A DNA stretch of 64,000 nt from Chryseomicrobium palamuruense (GTDB lineage Bacteria > Bacillota > Bacilli > Bacillales_A > Planococcaceae), in the NCBI RefSeq assembly GCF_042649045.1, contig NZ_JBHSEF010000026.1, forward strand, positions 341,526 to 405,525, given 5' to 3'. A program made the translations under genes and the position numbers. Below the pieces are notes generated by a model. That model ran no database searches. It was not told the origin of the DNA and saw only the letters and a list, made by a program, of their open reading frames with translations. Shown here one piece after another: positions 1 to 9,509 of this stretch. How positions within the stretch are numbered: the stretch's first letter is position 1; each line of letters begins with the position of its first letter.

Positions 1-1
1 C

Positions 2-142
2 TTTGTGAAAGAAATTGCTAACCGTGTGAGCTGGATATCTGATGTTGTGATCTATCCAGGAGAAGATGAACTACAAGCTCTTGCGGAAGGCGCATATCGC
101 GTATTGAGTGGAGAAGAACAGCCGAAGCATTACCCGAATTAA
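2..142 (+). CDS. buk: Butyrate kinase, C-terminal end (partial)
   Basis: The window opens inside a gene; only the last 46 codons are present, ending in TAA. The tail contains YPGEDELQALAEGAYRVL, which matches the C-terminus of butyrate kinases of the acetate/propionate kinase family, and Buk normally sits directly upstream of lpdV in the bkd operon of Bacillales. The enzyme would make acyl phosphate and ADP from branched or straight short-chain acids, linked to acyl-CoA by phosphotransbutyrylase (not in the window). The next gene starts 12 nt downstream behind AAAGGAGGG, so they are one operon. Identification rests on a short tail plus context. Confidence 0.75.
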   Translation, partial: FVKEIANRVSWISDVVIYPGEDELQALAEGAYRVLSGEEQPKHYPN

Positions 143-154
143 AGGAGGGATACG

Positions 155-1582
155 ATGGCTAAAGAATATGATCTAGTCATTATCGGTGGAGGAACAGGTG
201 GATACGTTGCCGCCATTCGCGCAGCGCAACTGGGCCTTAAAACTGCCGTTGTTGAAAAAGAAAAATTAGGTGGAACATGCCTTCATAAAGGATGTATTCC
301 GAGCAAAGCACTTTTACGTTCTGCAGAGGTTTATCATACAGCAAAAGAAAAAGCAGCAGATTATGGTGTAGTGACTGGAGAAGTTTCACTTGATTTTTCA
401 GCAGTGCAAAAACGTAAACAATCGATTGTCAATCAACTACATCAAGGTGTTCAAGGTCTCATGAAAAAAGGAAAAATCGATATATATGAAGGAACAGCTC
501 GCATGCTTGGACCATCGATTTTCAGTCCTTCTCCAGGCGGAACCGTTTCTGTAGAAATGAACAATGGGGAAGAAAATGAAATGATCATCCCGAAAAATGT
601 CGTTCTTGCAACAGGGTCTCGCCCACGAACATTACCTGGGTTGACGATTGACGGTGAATTTGTCATGACATCGGATGAAGCGCTCGAAATGACGGAATTA
701 CCTAAATCTATCTTAATCGTCGGTGGCGGTGTCATCGGAATCGAATGGGCTTCGATGTTGAATGATTTTGGTGTTGAAGTCACCGTTATTGAATATGCAG
801 ACCGCATCATTCCGACAGAGGATGAAGCCATTTCTCGTGAGATGAAAAAACTCCTTGAGAAAAAAGGAATTACATTTGCGACAAGTGCTAAGGTTCTTCC
901 AGAAACGTTAAAAACAGAAAACGGTGTCAGCATTGAAGCAGAAATGGGTTCAGAGACGAACTTATTTACAGCAGATAAGATGCTTGTATCCGTCGGACGT
1001 CAAGCGAATGTTGAAAACATCGGAATTGAGAATACAGATATCATTGTAGAAAATGGTTTTGTTCAAGTGTCGGATACGTATCAAACTAAAGAATCTCATA
1101 TCTATGCAATAGGCGATGTGATTGGTGGACTTCAACTAGCTCACGTAGCAAGTCACGAGGGGGTCACAGCTGTAGAGCATATTGCAGGTCGTTCCGTTCA
1201 CGCACTCGATACGGAAAAAGTTTCACGCTGTATCTATTCAAGTCCAGAAGCTTCGAGCGTGGGGATTACGGAAGCTCAAGCAAAAGAACGTGGCTTCAAA
1301 GTGAAAACAGGCAAGTTTTCCTTTAAAGCGATTGGGAAAGCACTCGTTTACGGGGAATCCGATGGTTTTGTCAAAATCGTCGCCGACTCGGAAACAAACG
1401 ATATTTTAGGTGTTCATATGATTGGACCACACGCAACGGATCTGATTTCCGAAGCAGGTCTTGCCATGGTACTTGATGCTACACCGTGGGAAATTGCTTC
1501 AACTGTGCACCCACATCCAACCCTATCAGAAATTATGGGTGAAGCAGCTTTAGCAGTCGACGGAAACGCTATTCACAGTTAA
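155..1582 (+). CDS. lpdV: Dihydrolipoyl dehydrogenase (E3) of branched-chain 2-oxoacid dehydrogenase
   Basis: Flavoprotein that reoxidises the dihydrolipoyl arm of the E2 subunit and passes electrons to NAD. The 475 residues show the N-terminal FAD dinucleotide fold (IIGGGTGGYVAA, residues 9-20), the redox disulfide in GGTCLHKGC (C42/C47), the NAD-binding GGGVIGIE near residue 190, the YAIGDV FAD motif and the C-terminal HPHPTLSE with the catalytic His-Glu pair. Length is typical. The RBS AAAGGAGGG lies 4 nt before the ATG. It stands between buk and the E1 genes, so it is the operon-specific E3 (B. subtilis BfmBC/LpdV type) and not the pyruvate dehydrogenase E3. Confidence 0.95.
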   Translation: MAKEYDLVIIGGGTGGYVAAIRAAQLGLKTAVVEKEKLGGTCLHKGCIPSKALLRSAEVYHTAKEKAADYGVVTGEVSLDFSAVQKRKQSIVNQLHQGVQGLMKKGKIDIYEGTARMLGPSIFSPSPGGTVSVEMNNGEENEMIIPKNVVLATGSRPRTLPGLTIDGEFVMTSDEALEMTELPKSILIVGGGVIGIEWASMLNDFGVEVTVIEYADRIIPTEDEAISREMKKLLEKKGITFATSAKVLPETLKTENGVSIEAEMGSETNLFTADKMLVSVGRQANVENIGIENTDIIVENGFVQVSDTYQTKESHIYAIGDVIGGLQLAHVASHEGVTAVEHIAGRSVHALDTEKVSRCIYSSPEASSVGITEAQAKERGFKVKTGKFSFKAIGKALVYGESDGFVKIVADSETNDILGVHMIGPHATDLISEAGLAMVLDATPWEIASTVHPHPTLSEIMGEAALAVDGNAIHS

Positions 1583-1595
1583 GGGAGGAAATGAA

Positions 1596-2600
1596 ATGAC
1601 AACTCGTCATGAAGAAGTTGGTTTAACTAATGATGATGTACTAAAAATCTACGAAACAATGCTTCTTGCCCGCCGTATCGATGAGCGTATGTGGTTACTC
1701 AATCGCGCAGGAAAAATTCCATTTGTAATCTCATGTCAAGGGCAAGAAGCAGCGCAAGTAGGGGCTGCATACGCACTTGATACAGAAAAAGATTATATTG
1801 CACCATACTACCGTGATATGGGCGTTGTTTTGCACTTTGGAATGACTGCTCGCGACCTCATGCTTTCTGCTTTTGCTAAAGCAGAAGATCCAAACTCTGG
1901 TGGACGTCAAATGCCAGGTCACTTTGGTCAAAAGAAGAATCGTATCTTAACAGGTTCTTCTCCCGTTACAACACAAGTTCCTCATGCAGTAGGTGTAGCA
2001 CTTGCAGCCAAAATCGAGAAAAAAGATTTCGTTTCATTTGCGACTCTTGGAGAAGGCTCTTCGAACCAAGGAGATTTCCACGAAGGATTAAACTTCGCAG
2101 GTGTTCACAAATTGCCATGTATCACGATGGTTGAGAACAATAAATATGCGATTTCTGTTCCCTTTGATCGTCAAGTTGCGAGTAAAAATATCGCAGACCG
2201 AGCGATTGCTTATGGCATGCCAGGGTATGAAGTCGATGGAAAAGATCCAATCGAAGTGTACCGTGTTATGAAAGAAGCTGTTGAGCGTGCACGTAAAGGG
2301 GAAGGCCCATCTCTTATTGAAGCCGTAACATTCCGTTTAACTGCGCACTCTTCGGATGATGATGATCGTCAATACAAGTCAGCAGAAGAAATCGAAGAAG
2401 GTAAGAAACTAGATCCGATTTTATCATTTGCTGCTTACCTGAAAGAACACGGTATTTTAACCGATGAGTCGGAAAAAGAAATAAATGAACGTGTCATGAA
2501 AGAAGTGAATGAAGCAACCGATTATGCAGAAAATGCACCTTATGCTAAACCAGAGGATGCGTTACTACATGTGTATGCTGAGCAAGGAGGCGACAACTAA
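1596..2600 (+). CDS. bkdAA: Branched-chain 2-oxoacid dehydrogenase E1 alpha subunit
   Basis: Thiamine diphosphate-dependent alpha subunit that decarboxylates 2-oxoisovalerate, 2-oxoisocaproate and 2-oxo-3-methylvalerate and acylates the E2 lipoyl group. The 334 residues include the thiamine-diphosphate motif in the form GEGSSNQGDFHEGLNFA, ending at NN near residue 181 (first motif Asp replaced by Glu, as in many BCKDH alpha chains), and the SSDDD phosphorylation-loop-like stretch near residue 252. It starts 13 nt after lpdV behind GGGAGGAAATGAA. Its stop codon overlaps the next start by one base (TAATG), which couples translation of the two E1 subunits. Confidence 0.95.
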   Translation: MTTRHEEVGLTNDDVLKIYETMLLARRIDERMWLLNRAGKIPFVISCQGQEAAQVGAAYALDTEKDYIAPYYRDMGVVLHFGMTARDLMLSAFAKAEDPNSGGRQMPGHFGQKKNRILTGSSPVTTQVPHAVGVALAAKIEKKDFVSFATLGEGSSNQGDFHEGLNFAGVHKLPCITMVENNKYAISVPFDRQVASKNIADRAIAYGMPGYEVDGKDPIEVYRVMKEAVERARKGEGPSLIEAVTFRLTAHSSDDDDRQYKSAEEIEEGKKLDPILSFAAYLKEHGILTDESEKEINERVMKEVNEATDYAENAPYAKPEDALLHVYAEQGGDN

Positions 2601-3583
2601 TGCCAATCATGTCTTATATCGATGCCATCACACTGGCAATGAAAGAAGAAATGGAACGCGATGAGCGCGTCTTTGTTCTTGGAGAAGACGTTGGCCGTAA
2701 AGGCGGCGTATTTAAAGCAACAAATGGTTTGTACGACCAGTTCGGAGAATACCGCGTACTCGATACACCACTAGCTGAATCAGCGATTGCAGGTGTCGGA
2801 ATTGGAGCTGCCATGTATGGTCTTCGTCCAATTGCAGAAATGCAGTTTGCCGATTTTATCATGCCTGCAGTGAATCAAATCATCTCAGAAGCTGCACGGA
2901 TCCGTTACCGTTCTAACAATGACTGGACATGTCCAATCGTGGTTCGTGCCCCATTCGGTGGGGGAATTCATGGGGCGCTCTATCACTCACAATCCGTCGA
3001 AGCGATCTTCGCTAATCAGCCTGGTCTTAAAATCGTCATTCCTTCGACTCCGTATGACGCAAAAGGATTATTAAAAGCAGCGATTCGCGATGAAGATCCA
3101 GTCTTATTCTTCGAGCACAAGCGTGCGTATCGTCTAATCAAAGGAGAAGTTCCTGAGGACGATTACACGATTGAAATTGGAAAAGCAGACGTGAAACGTG
3201 AAGGAGAAGACATTACTGTCATCACCTACGGCTTAGCTGTTCACTTTGCTCTCCAAGCAGCTGAGCGCTTAGAAAAAGACGGGATTTCTACTCACGTTTT
3301 AGATCTTCGTACCGTCTATCCATTAGATAAAGATGGAATTATTGAAGCTGCGAAAAAGACCGGAAAAGTACTTCTCGTTACTGAAGATAATAAAGAAGGT
3401 AGTATCATGTCGGAAGTGGCGGCCATTATTGCTGAGCACTGCCTATTTGACTTGGACGCACCTATCCAGCGCCTCGCAGGACCAGACGTACCTGCTATGC
3501 CTTACGCGCCAACAATGGAAAAATTCTTTATGATCAATCCGGATAAAGTAGAAAAAGCTATGCGTGATCTTGCTGAATTCTAA
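2600..3583 (+). CDS. bkdAB: Branched-chain 2-oxoacid dehydrogenase E1 beta subunit
   Basis: Beta partner of the E1 heterotetramer; it contributes the pyrimidine-binding half of the thiamine diphosphate site. The 327 residues start MPIMSYIDAITLAMKEEMER, followed by FVLGEDVGRKGGVF and the transketolase C-terminal region (VLLVTEDNKEGS). AAGGAGG at 2584-2590 is 9 nt from the ATG at 2600; a second in-frame ATG lies three codons later and is less well placed. The gene overlaps bkdAA by one base and is followed 9-15 nt later by the E2 gene, so stoichiometry is set within one transcript. Confidence 0.95.
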   Translation: MPIMSYIDAITLAMKEEMERDERVFVLGEDVGRKGGVFKATNGLYDQFGEYRVLDTPLAESAIAGVGIGAAMYGLRPIAEMQFADFIMPAVNQIISEAARIRYRSNNDWTCPIVVRAPFGGGIHGALYHSQSVEAIFANQPGLKIVIPSTPYDAKGLLKAAIRDEDPVLFFEHKRAYRLIKGEVPEDDYTIEIGKADVKREGEDITVITYGLAVHFALQAAERLEKDGISTHVLDLRTVYPLDKDGIIEAAKKTGKVLLVTEDNKEGSIMSEVAAIIAEHCLFDLDAPIQRLAGPDVPAMPYAPTMEKFFMINPDKVEKAMRDLAEF

Positions 3584-3598
3584 GAAGGAGGAATGAAA

Positions 3599-4897
3599 AT
3601 GGCTCTTGAACAAATCAAAATGCCTCAGCTCGGGGAAAGTGTCACGGAAGGTACCATTGAAAAATGGTTGGTCTCTCCTGGTGACCACGTCAACAAATAC
3701 GACCCTCTTGCTGAAGTGAATACCGATAAAGTAACTGCAGAAATTCCTTCATCGTTTACTGGTGTCATTAAAGAACTCATTGCCGGTGAAGGCGAGACAC
3801 TGGCTGTCGGGGAAGTCGTCTGTACGATTGAGACAGAAGGGGGCAGTGCAGAAGAATCTCAAAAAACACCTGCCGCTCCAGAAGTCAAAGAAGAACCCAA
3901 ACAACAGGAGACTCCAGCGAGTGCACCTAAAGTGGACCGTCCTAAAAATAAGAATGCCCGATACTCTCCAGCTGTTCTCACGATGGCTAGTGAGCACGGC
4001 ATCGACCTAGAACAAGTCGAAGGCTCTGGTCGCGAAGGGCGCATCACCCGTAAAGATCTGCAAAAGTTAATTGACTCTGGTTCGATTCCAACTGCAGCCC
4101 AACGTCCGAAAGAATCACACCCTGAATCAATGACTCAAACGGAAGCTCCAGCTTCTACACCTGCTGCACCTAAACAAGATATCCCGTCATTACCAGGTGA
4201 TGTTGAAATCCCGGTAACAGGAATTCGTAAAGCGATTGCGGCCAACATGCTGCGTAGTAAGCATGAGGCTCCACATGCATGGACAATGATTGAAGTAGAT
4301 GTAACGAACCTTGTATCATACCGCGACTCGATCAAGAATGAGTTTAAACAAAAAGAGGGCTTTAATGTGACGTATTTTGCTTTCTTCGTTAAAGCAGTTG
4401 CCCAAGCATTAAAAGAATTCCCGATGATGAACTCCATGTGGGCTGGAGACAAGATCATTCAGAAGAAGGCAATCAACATCTCCATAGCAGTTGCAACTGA
4501 AGATGCCCTATATGTACCAGTTATCAAAGACGCCGACGAGAAAACAATCAAAGGCATCGCAAAAGAAATTAACGAGCTAGCCGGAAAAGTCCGTGCAGGT
4601 AAATTGAAATCAGAAGATATGCAAGGCGGTACATTTACCGTTAACAACACTGGATCATTTGGTTCTGTCCAGTCGATGGGTATCATTAATTATCCTCAAG
4701 CTGCCATCTTACAAGTGGAATCTATTGTGAAGCGTCCAGTCATCATGGAAGGCGGCATGATTGCCCCTCGTGACATGGTCAACCTATGTCTATCTCTCGA
4801 CCACCGTGTATTGGATGGTTTAGTATGTGGCCGATTCCTTGCTCGTGTGAAAGAAATCTTAGAACATATTTCTAAAGACACTACATCAGTGTATTAA
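3599..4897 (+). CDS. bkdB: Branched-chain 2-oxoacid dehydrogenase E2 (dihydrolipoyl acyltransferase)
   Basis: Core acyltransferase of the complex. From this start it has 432 residues: a lipoyl domain with the modified lysine in EVNTDKVTAE (K44), an Ala/Pro/Glu-rich linker, a peripheral subunit-binding domain (NARYSPAVLTMASEHGIDL, about residues 118-155), a second linker and the catalytic domain with HRVLDG near the C-terminus (active-site His and Asp). I chose the ATG at 3599, because AAGGAGG (3585-3591) is 7 nt away; the upstream ATG at 3593 is only 1 nt from it. A terminator follows directly, so this closes the bkd operon. Confidence 0.94.
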   Translation: MALEQIKMPQLGESVTEGTIEKWLVSPGDHVNKYDPLAEVNTDKVTAEIPSSFTGVIKELIAGEGETLAVGEVVCTIETEGGSAEESQKTPAAPEVKEEPKQQETPASAPKVDRPKNKNARYSPAVLTMASEHGIDLEQVEGSGREGRITRKDLQKLIDSGSIPTAAQRPKESHPESMTQTEAPASTPAAPKQDIPSLPGDVEIPVTGIRKAIAANMLRSKHEAPHAWTMIEVDVTNLVSYRDSIKNEFKQKEGFNVTYFAFFVKAVAQALKEFPMMNSMWAGDKIIQKKAINISIAVATEDALYVPVIKDADEKTIKGIAKEINELAGKVRAGKLKSEDMQGGTFTVNNTGSFGSVQSMGIINYPQAAILQVESIVKRPVIMEGGMIAPRDMVNLCLSLDHRVLDGLVCGRFLARVKEILEHISKDTTSVY

Positions 4898-4901
4898 TCA
4901 T

Positions 4902-4930
4902 AAAAGTCGTCCTTCATGGGCGGCTTTTTG
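4902..4930 (+). terminator. Rho-independent terminator of the bkd operon
   Basis: A 9-bp stem (4904-4912 with 4918-4926, two G-U pairs) with a 5-nt loop, followed by a T run. It lies 5 nt after the bkdB stop and separates the bkd operon from mutA. Confidence 0.75.
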
Positions 4931-4956
4931 TCTAGGTAAAGAATTTGGAGTACACT
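4928..4956 (+). promoter_or_regulatory. Possible sigma-A promoter for mutA-mutB-meaB
   Basis: TTGTCT (4928-4933), 17-nt spacer, TACACT (4951-4956). The -35 element uses the T run of the preceding terminator. The start codon of mutA is 32 nt downstream of the -10 box, behind GGGGAGG. Sequence match only. Confidence 0.4.
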
Positions 4957-4988
4957 AAGAAGGTACATAAGCTTGGGGAGGAAACGAT

Positions 4989-6317
4989 ATGACAGAATCG
5001 ACATTCGACAACTGGAAAGATCTCGTCAAAGCATCCCTCAAAGGAAAAGAGTGGAATGCACTCCAAACGGGGACAGCAGAAGGAATTACGTTAGAACCAC
5101 TTTATACAACATTAACTACGCAACAACAAAACCAATCGAGTCGTGTGATTGCGAGTCGAACACAATCAGAGGTTGCATTTTTGAAAGCGCTGACTTCAGT
5201 GCACGTTGATGTGCGAGAAGCACATAAACGAGGGGCAGATGCGGCTACTGAATTGCTATCTTTTTTAATCGATTGTGATGCGTATATGACGCAACATCAG
5301 CAATTGCCGAAAACAGCTGCTTTCGCTGTCGATACACATTTCTTTATGGAAATTGCAAAACTTCGTGCGGCCCGCTTACTTTGGGCAAACTTTAGCGATG
5401 TCCACGCACAGAAAGATGCACCTCTTCAACTGGTAGCGGAAACATCCCTTCGTTCCTATTCACTATATGATCCACATGTAAATTTACTTCGAAGTGCAAA
5501 TAGCGCATTTGCAGCCGTTTTGGGCGGAGCGGAGGCGGTACATGTCTATCCGTTTGATTGTTTAACAGGGGGAACAGGTCTTGGCCAACGTCTTGCGGAG
5601 AACGTCCTTGAAATTATACGTCACGAGAGTCTGGTAACAGAGGTGTTAGACCCTGCCGGGGGCAGCTATAGCATAGAGGCGCTCACGGAGAATCTTGCTA
5701 AAAGTGTCTGGGAACAATTCCAAAATATTATGGATTTACCTAGTGACGAGCGTACGAAACAACTCGAAGAAAAAATAACAAAGGCATATATTTTCTTAGC
5801 AAATCAAACCGCGATACGCGCGCATTCTCTTATCGGCACCACGATTTATGCCAATCCAAAAGGTGCCGTGGCAGAAATCATTCAAGATTTCGGCTACGTT
5901 CGTCTGGCTGAACCTTACGAAACGTTACGTGCGAAGCTTCAACCTTTGGCTCAGCGAGTGGCAATCGTTCAAACAGGATCCTTAAAAGAATCAAAACCTC
6001 GGGTGGATTTTGTGAAAGGATTTTTATCTACCTTTGGGTGGGACGCACCTGTCTTTGATTCGATGACGACAACTCCCGAAACCTTGCTCCAGCAGGGCGT
6101 AACCTATGCGGTGCTTGTTGGTCCAGATGAGTCAATTGAAGAAGTCGTTCCGAAATGGCTTAACAATGGCTTAATCCTAGATGTAGCTGGAAAACACTCA
6201 AAAACGAGTGACTGGCAAGACCAAGGGCTAAACGGATCTATTTTCTTAGGACAATCATTAATTGAAAAAGGGCAGGAGTTAGTAGATGCACTGCAAATCA
6301 AGGGGGCATTCGAATGA
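4989..6317 (+). CDS. mutA: Methylmalonyl-CoA mutase small (beta) subunit, shortened
   Basis: Non-catalytic partner of MutB in adenosylcobalamin-dependent interconversion of methylmalonyl-CoA and succinyl-CoA. Related to MutB through blocks such as FFMEIAKLRAARLLWANF and DPAGGSYSIEALTENLA. At 442 residues it is clearly shorter than small subunits I know (usually above 600): where MutB has about 200 residues of barrel sequence between its N-terminus and the FME..KMRAAR block, this protein has a short replacement (residues about 75-115). The C-terminal flavodoxin-like domain (about 310-442) lacks the cobalamin DxHxxG motif, as usual for this subunit. RBS GGGGAGGAAAC precedes the ATG. It overlaps mutB by 4 nt (ATGA). 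Confidence 0.85.
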   Translation: MTESTFDNWKDLVKASLKGKEWNALQTGTAEGITLEPLYTTLTTQQQNQSSRVIASRTQSEVAFLKALTSVHVDVREAHKRGADAATELLSFLIDCDAYMTQHQQLPKTAAFAVDTHFFMEIAKLRAARLLWANFSDVHAQKDAPLQLVAETSLRSYSLYDPHVNLLRSANSAFAAVLGGAEAVHVYPFDCLTGGTGLGQRLAENVLEIIRHESLVTEVLDPAGGSYSIEALTENLAKSVWEQFQNIMDLPSDERTKQLEEKITKAYIFLANQTAIRAHSLIGTTIYANPKGAVAEIIQDFGYVRLAEPYETLRAKLQPLAQRVAIVQTGSLKESKPRVDFVKGFLSTFGWDAPVFDSMTTTPETLLQQGVTYAVLVGPDESIEEVVPKWLNNGLILDVAGKHSKTSDWQDQGLNGSIFLGQSLIEKGQELVDALQIKGAFE

Positions 6318-8461
6318 ACCGTTATTCAAACCATTCATTCCAAGTCTTAGCGAATGAGTCGAACAGAAATATGGAAACACGTATGACTAATGAAGGCATC
6401 ACACTCAAGTCACATTATTCAGTTGAAGATATAAAATCATTTAAGCACCTTCAAGATTTACCTGGAATCGCACCATTTACACGAGGTCCTTATCCATCCA
6501 TGTACGTAACGAAACCTTGGACGGTGCGTCAGTATGCAGGATTCTCCACGGCGGAAGAGAGCAATGCCTTCTATCGTCGGAATCTTGCGATGGGACAAAA
6601 AGGGTTATCCGTCGCGTTTGACCTTGCGACTCACCGAGGGTATGACTCTGATCATGAACGTGTGAAGGGAGATGTCGGAAAAGCTGGGGTTGCCATCGAT
6701 TCTGTTGAAGATATGAAGATTCTATTTGACGGTATACCACTGGACAAGATGTCTGTGTCGATGACAATGAATGGAGCTGTGCTGCCCATCTTAGCATTTT
6801 ATATCGTTACAGCGGAAGAACAAGGTGTTCGTCCAGAGCAACTGACAGGAACGATTCAAAACGACATTTTAAAAGAATACATGGTTCGTAACACATACAT
6901 CTACCCACCAGACATGTCGATGAAGATCATTGCGGATATTTTTGCCTATACATCAAAAAACATGCCAAAGTTCAATTCTATTTCGATTTCTGGGTACCAC
7001 ATGCAAGAGGCAGGGGCGACGGCTGATATAGAACTTGCCTATACACTCGCAGATGGTTTAGAGTACGTTCGCACCGGACTCGCTGCTGGGATGGACATCG
7101 ATACATTCGCGCCGCGGTTATCTTTCTTCTGGGCCATCGGCATGAACTATTTTATGGAAGTGGCGAAAATGCGTGCGGCTCGCAAGATATGGGCAGAGCT
7201 CATTCAACAATTTATGCCCAAAAATCCAAAGTCACTTGCCCTACGTACACATTCCCAGACGTCTGGGTGGAGTCTGACTGAACAAGATCCTTTCAACAAT
7301 GTGACACGGACATTGCTAGAGGCGAACGCAGCTGCTATGGGTCATACACAGTCCCTGCATACCAATGCACTGGATGAAGCCATTGCGCTTCCAACAGATT
7401 TCTCTGCTCGTATTGCTCGTAATACGCAACTGTTCTTGCAAGAAGAAACGAAAATGACAAAAATGATTGACCCGTGGGGCGGCTCGTATTATGTAGAGAC
7501 GTTGACGGATGAACTGATGAAAAAAGCTTGGGAACATTTAAAAGAAATTGAATCTCTCGGCGGCATGGCAAAAGCGATTGAAACAGGGCTTCCGAAAATG
7601 AAAATTGAAGAAGCCGCCGCAATCCGCCAAGCACAGATTGATTCAAAGAGTGAAAAAATAGTCGGTGTGAATTATCGTCGACTTGATACAGAAGATCCAA
7701 TTGATATTTTATCGATTGACAACACGGCTGTTCGTACAAGTCAAATAGCACGATTGAACCAATTGAAAGAAACACGAGACGAAGCAGCTGTTTTGCAAGC
7801 GCTCAAAGAACTGACGGAAGTCGCGCGTAAAGCCGGTGGAAATCTACTAGAAGCAGCAGTGAATGCTGCGCGTGTCCGCGCCACTCTTGGTGAAATATCG
7901 GATGCGATTGAAGAAGTGTCCGGCCGTCATAAAGCAATCATTCGCTCGATTAGTGGCGTCTACAGTTCCAACTATTCAGCATCCCAAGAAGTAGATGTGG
8001 TGAAAGAGATGGCGGAAGACTTCCTAGAAAACGAGGGACGTCGACCTCGTATTATGATTGCGAAAATGGGCCAAGACGGCCACGACCGCGGAGCCAAAGT
8101 GATTGCCACGGCATTTGCGGACCTTGGTTTTGATGTGGATATGGGACCTCTTTTTCAAACACCAGAAGAAACTGCCCAGCAAGCTGTGGAAAATGACGTG
8201 CACGTGATTGGCGTCAGTTCGCTAGCTGCAGGTCACTTAACACTTGTACCAGAACTCAAAGCAGAGCTTGAAAAGCTAGGTCGCGGGGATATTTTATTAG
8301 TCGTAGGTGGCGTTATCCCAAGCCAGGATTACTCCTTCTTACTTGAAAACGGAGCAACAGCCATTTTTGGACCGGGAACAGTAATCCCAGTCGCTGCTCA
8401 GAAAGTGATTGAAGAGATTTACAAGCAACTTGGGTATGAAGAAGACGGAGTATCGTCATGA
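6314..8461 (+). CDS. mutB: Methylmalonyl-CoA mutase large (alpha) subunit
   Basis: Catalytic subunit; binds adenosylcobalamin and rearranges (R)-methylmalonyl-CoA to succinyl-CoA, which feeds propionyl-CoA from valine and isoleucine into the TCA cycle. The 715 residues contain the substrate-barrel start RGPYPSMYVTKPWTVRQYAG, the block FNSISISGYHMQEAGAT, and the cobalamin-binding domain with KMGQDGHDRGAKV (D589, axial ligand H591, G594) and later GVSSLAAGH. Length and motifs are those of an intact enzyme. Start and stop overlap the flanking genes mutA and meaB by 4 nt each, indicating translational coupling of all three. Confidence 0.97.
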   Translation: MNRYSNHSFQVLANESNRNMETRMTNEGITLKSHYSVEDIKSFKHLQDLPGIAPFTRGPYPSMYVTKPWTVRQYAGFSTAEESNAFYRRNLAMGQKGLSVAFDLATHRGYDSDHERVKGDVGKAGVAIDSVEDMKILFDGIPLDKMSVSMTMNGAVLPILAFYIVTAEEQGVRPEQLTGTIQNDILKEYMVRNTYIYPPDMSMKIIADIFAYTSKNMPKFNSISISGYHMQEAGATADIELAYTLADGLEYVRTGLAAGMDIDTFAPRLSFFWAIGMNYFMEVAKMRAARKIWAELIQQFMPKNPKSLALRTHSQTSGWSLTEQDPFNNVTRTLLEANAAAMGHTQSLHTNALDEAIALPTDFSARIARNTQLFLQEETKMTKMIDPWGGSYYVETLTDELMKKAWEHLKEIESLGGMAKAIETGLPKMKIEEAAAIRQAQIDSKSEKIVGVNYRRLDTEDPIDILSIDNTAVRTSQIARLNQLKETRDEAAVLQALKELTEVARKAGGNLLEAAVNAARVRATLGEISDAIEEVSGRHKAIIRSISGVYSSNYSASQEVDVVKEMAEDFLENEGRRPRIMIAKMGQDGHDRGAKVIATAFADLGFDVDMGPLFQTPEETAQQAVENDVHVIGVSSLAAGHLTLVPELKAELEKLGRGDILLVVGGVIPSQDYSFLLENGATAIFGPGTVIPVAAQKVIEEIYKQLGYEEDGVSS

Positions 8462-9495
8462 CACCTGTGAAAAAGTTTACGAAGAAAACGTCCTCTGATG
8501 TCGATATTCAAAAACTAGCAGCCGATGTTCGTGACGGTTCAAGAATTGCTTTATCACGTGCTATCACATTAATCGAAAGTCAGCACGGATCTCACCAACA
8601 ACAGGCAAAAGATCTATTACAAATACTCCTTCCACACACCGGAAACTCAACTCGCATAGGAATTACAGGTGTACCCGGTGCAGGAAAAAGTACATTCATT
8701 GAAACGTTTGGTAAAATGCTATGTGACAAAGGTTTTCATGTGGCAGTCCTTGCGATTGATCCTACGTCATCTCGTTCAGGAGGAAGCATTTTAGGGGACA
8801 AGACCCGAATGGAGCAGCTTGTGAAAGAACCGAATGCGTTTGTACGACCTTCGCCTACATCAGGTACACTAGGTGGGGTGCATAAAAAGAGTCGTGAAAC
8901 GATGCTGCTCTGTGAAGCTGCGGGATACGACGTGGTCTTGATTGAAACGGTTGGTGTGGGACAGTCGGAGACGACTGTACGCGGGATGACAGACTTTTTT
9001 CTATTACTTACATTAACAGGAGCTGGGGACGAACTTCAGGGTATGAAGAAAGGGATTATGGAACTAGCCGATGCTATCATCGTTCATAAAGCGGATGGCG
9101 CGAATGAAACAACTGCAAAAAAAACCGTAGCGGAATACAAACAAATTTTGCATTTCATACAACCAGCGACAGAAGGTTGGACGCCTGTAGCACTTCCAGT
9201 TTCTTCTTATACAAAAATGGGGCTCGAAGATACATGGCAACATATTGAGAAGTTTGAGAAGGCGACAAAATCTTCAGGTGTCTTCACTAGTCGGCGAAAT
9301 CAACAGCAAATGGAATGGTTCCGTGCGTCTGTCATCGATACATTGGAGAGACGCTTCTTTTCAGACAGTGAAAAAAAGGTACTAATGAAGCAACTTGAAA
9401 AACAAGTGGCTCATTCTGAGTTGACGGTCGATCAAGCGCTGACTAAGCTTTTTTCTTCTTCAAATGAGCGAAAGTCTGCTACAATAGAGCAATAA
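8458..9495 (+). CDS. meaB: MeaB-type GTPase chaperone of methylmalonyl-CoA mutase
   Basis: G3E-family (SRP-like) GTPase that gates cofactor loading of methylmalonyl-CoA mutase and protects it from inactivation. The P-loop GVPGAGKST lies near residue 75, followed by IDPTSSRSGGSILGDKTRM, a switch region ETVGVGQSE and the guanine-specificity motif HKADG. Length 345 residues, normal for MeaB/ArgK. Its ATG overlaps the mutB stop (ATGA), which ties it to the mutase rather than to arginine transport. Confidence 0.93.
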   Translation: MTPVKKFTKKTSSDVDIQKLAADVRDGSRIALSRAITLIESQHGSHQQQAKDLLQILLPHTGNSTRIGITGVPGAGKSTFIETFGKMLCDKGFHVAVLAIDPTSSRSGGSILGDKTRMEQLVKEPNAFVRPSPTSGTLGGVHKKSRETMLLCEAAGYDVVLIETVGVGQSETTVRGMTDFFLLLTLTGAGDELQGMKKGIMELADAIIVHKADGANETTAKKTVAEYKQILHFIQPATEGWTPVALPVSSYTKMGLEDTWQHIEKFEKATKSSGVFTSRRNQQQMEWFRASVIDTLERRFFSDSEKKVLMKQLEKQVAHSELTVDQALTKLFSSSNERKSATIEQ

Positions 9496-9509
9496 AGGAG
9501 TGTTTACAC

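Noticed and set aside
4973..5209. 78-codon frame overlapping the start of mutA
   Set aside because: Out-of-frame shadow of mutA with no domain of its own.
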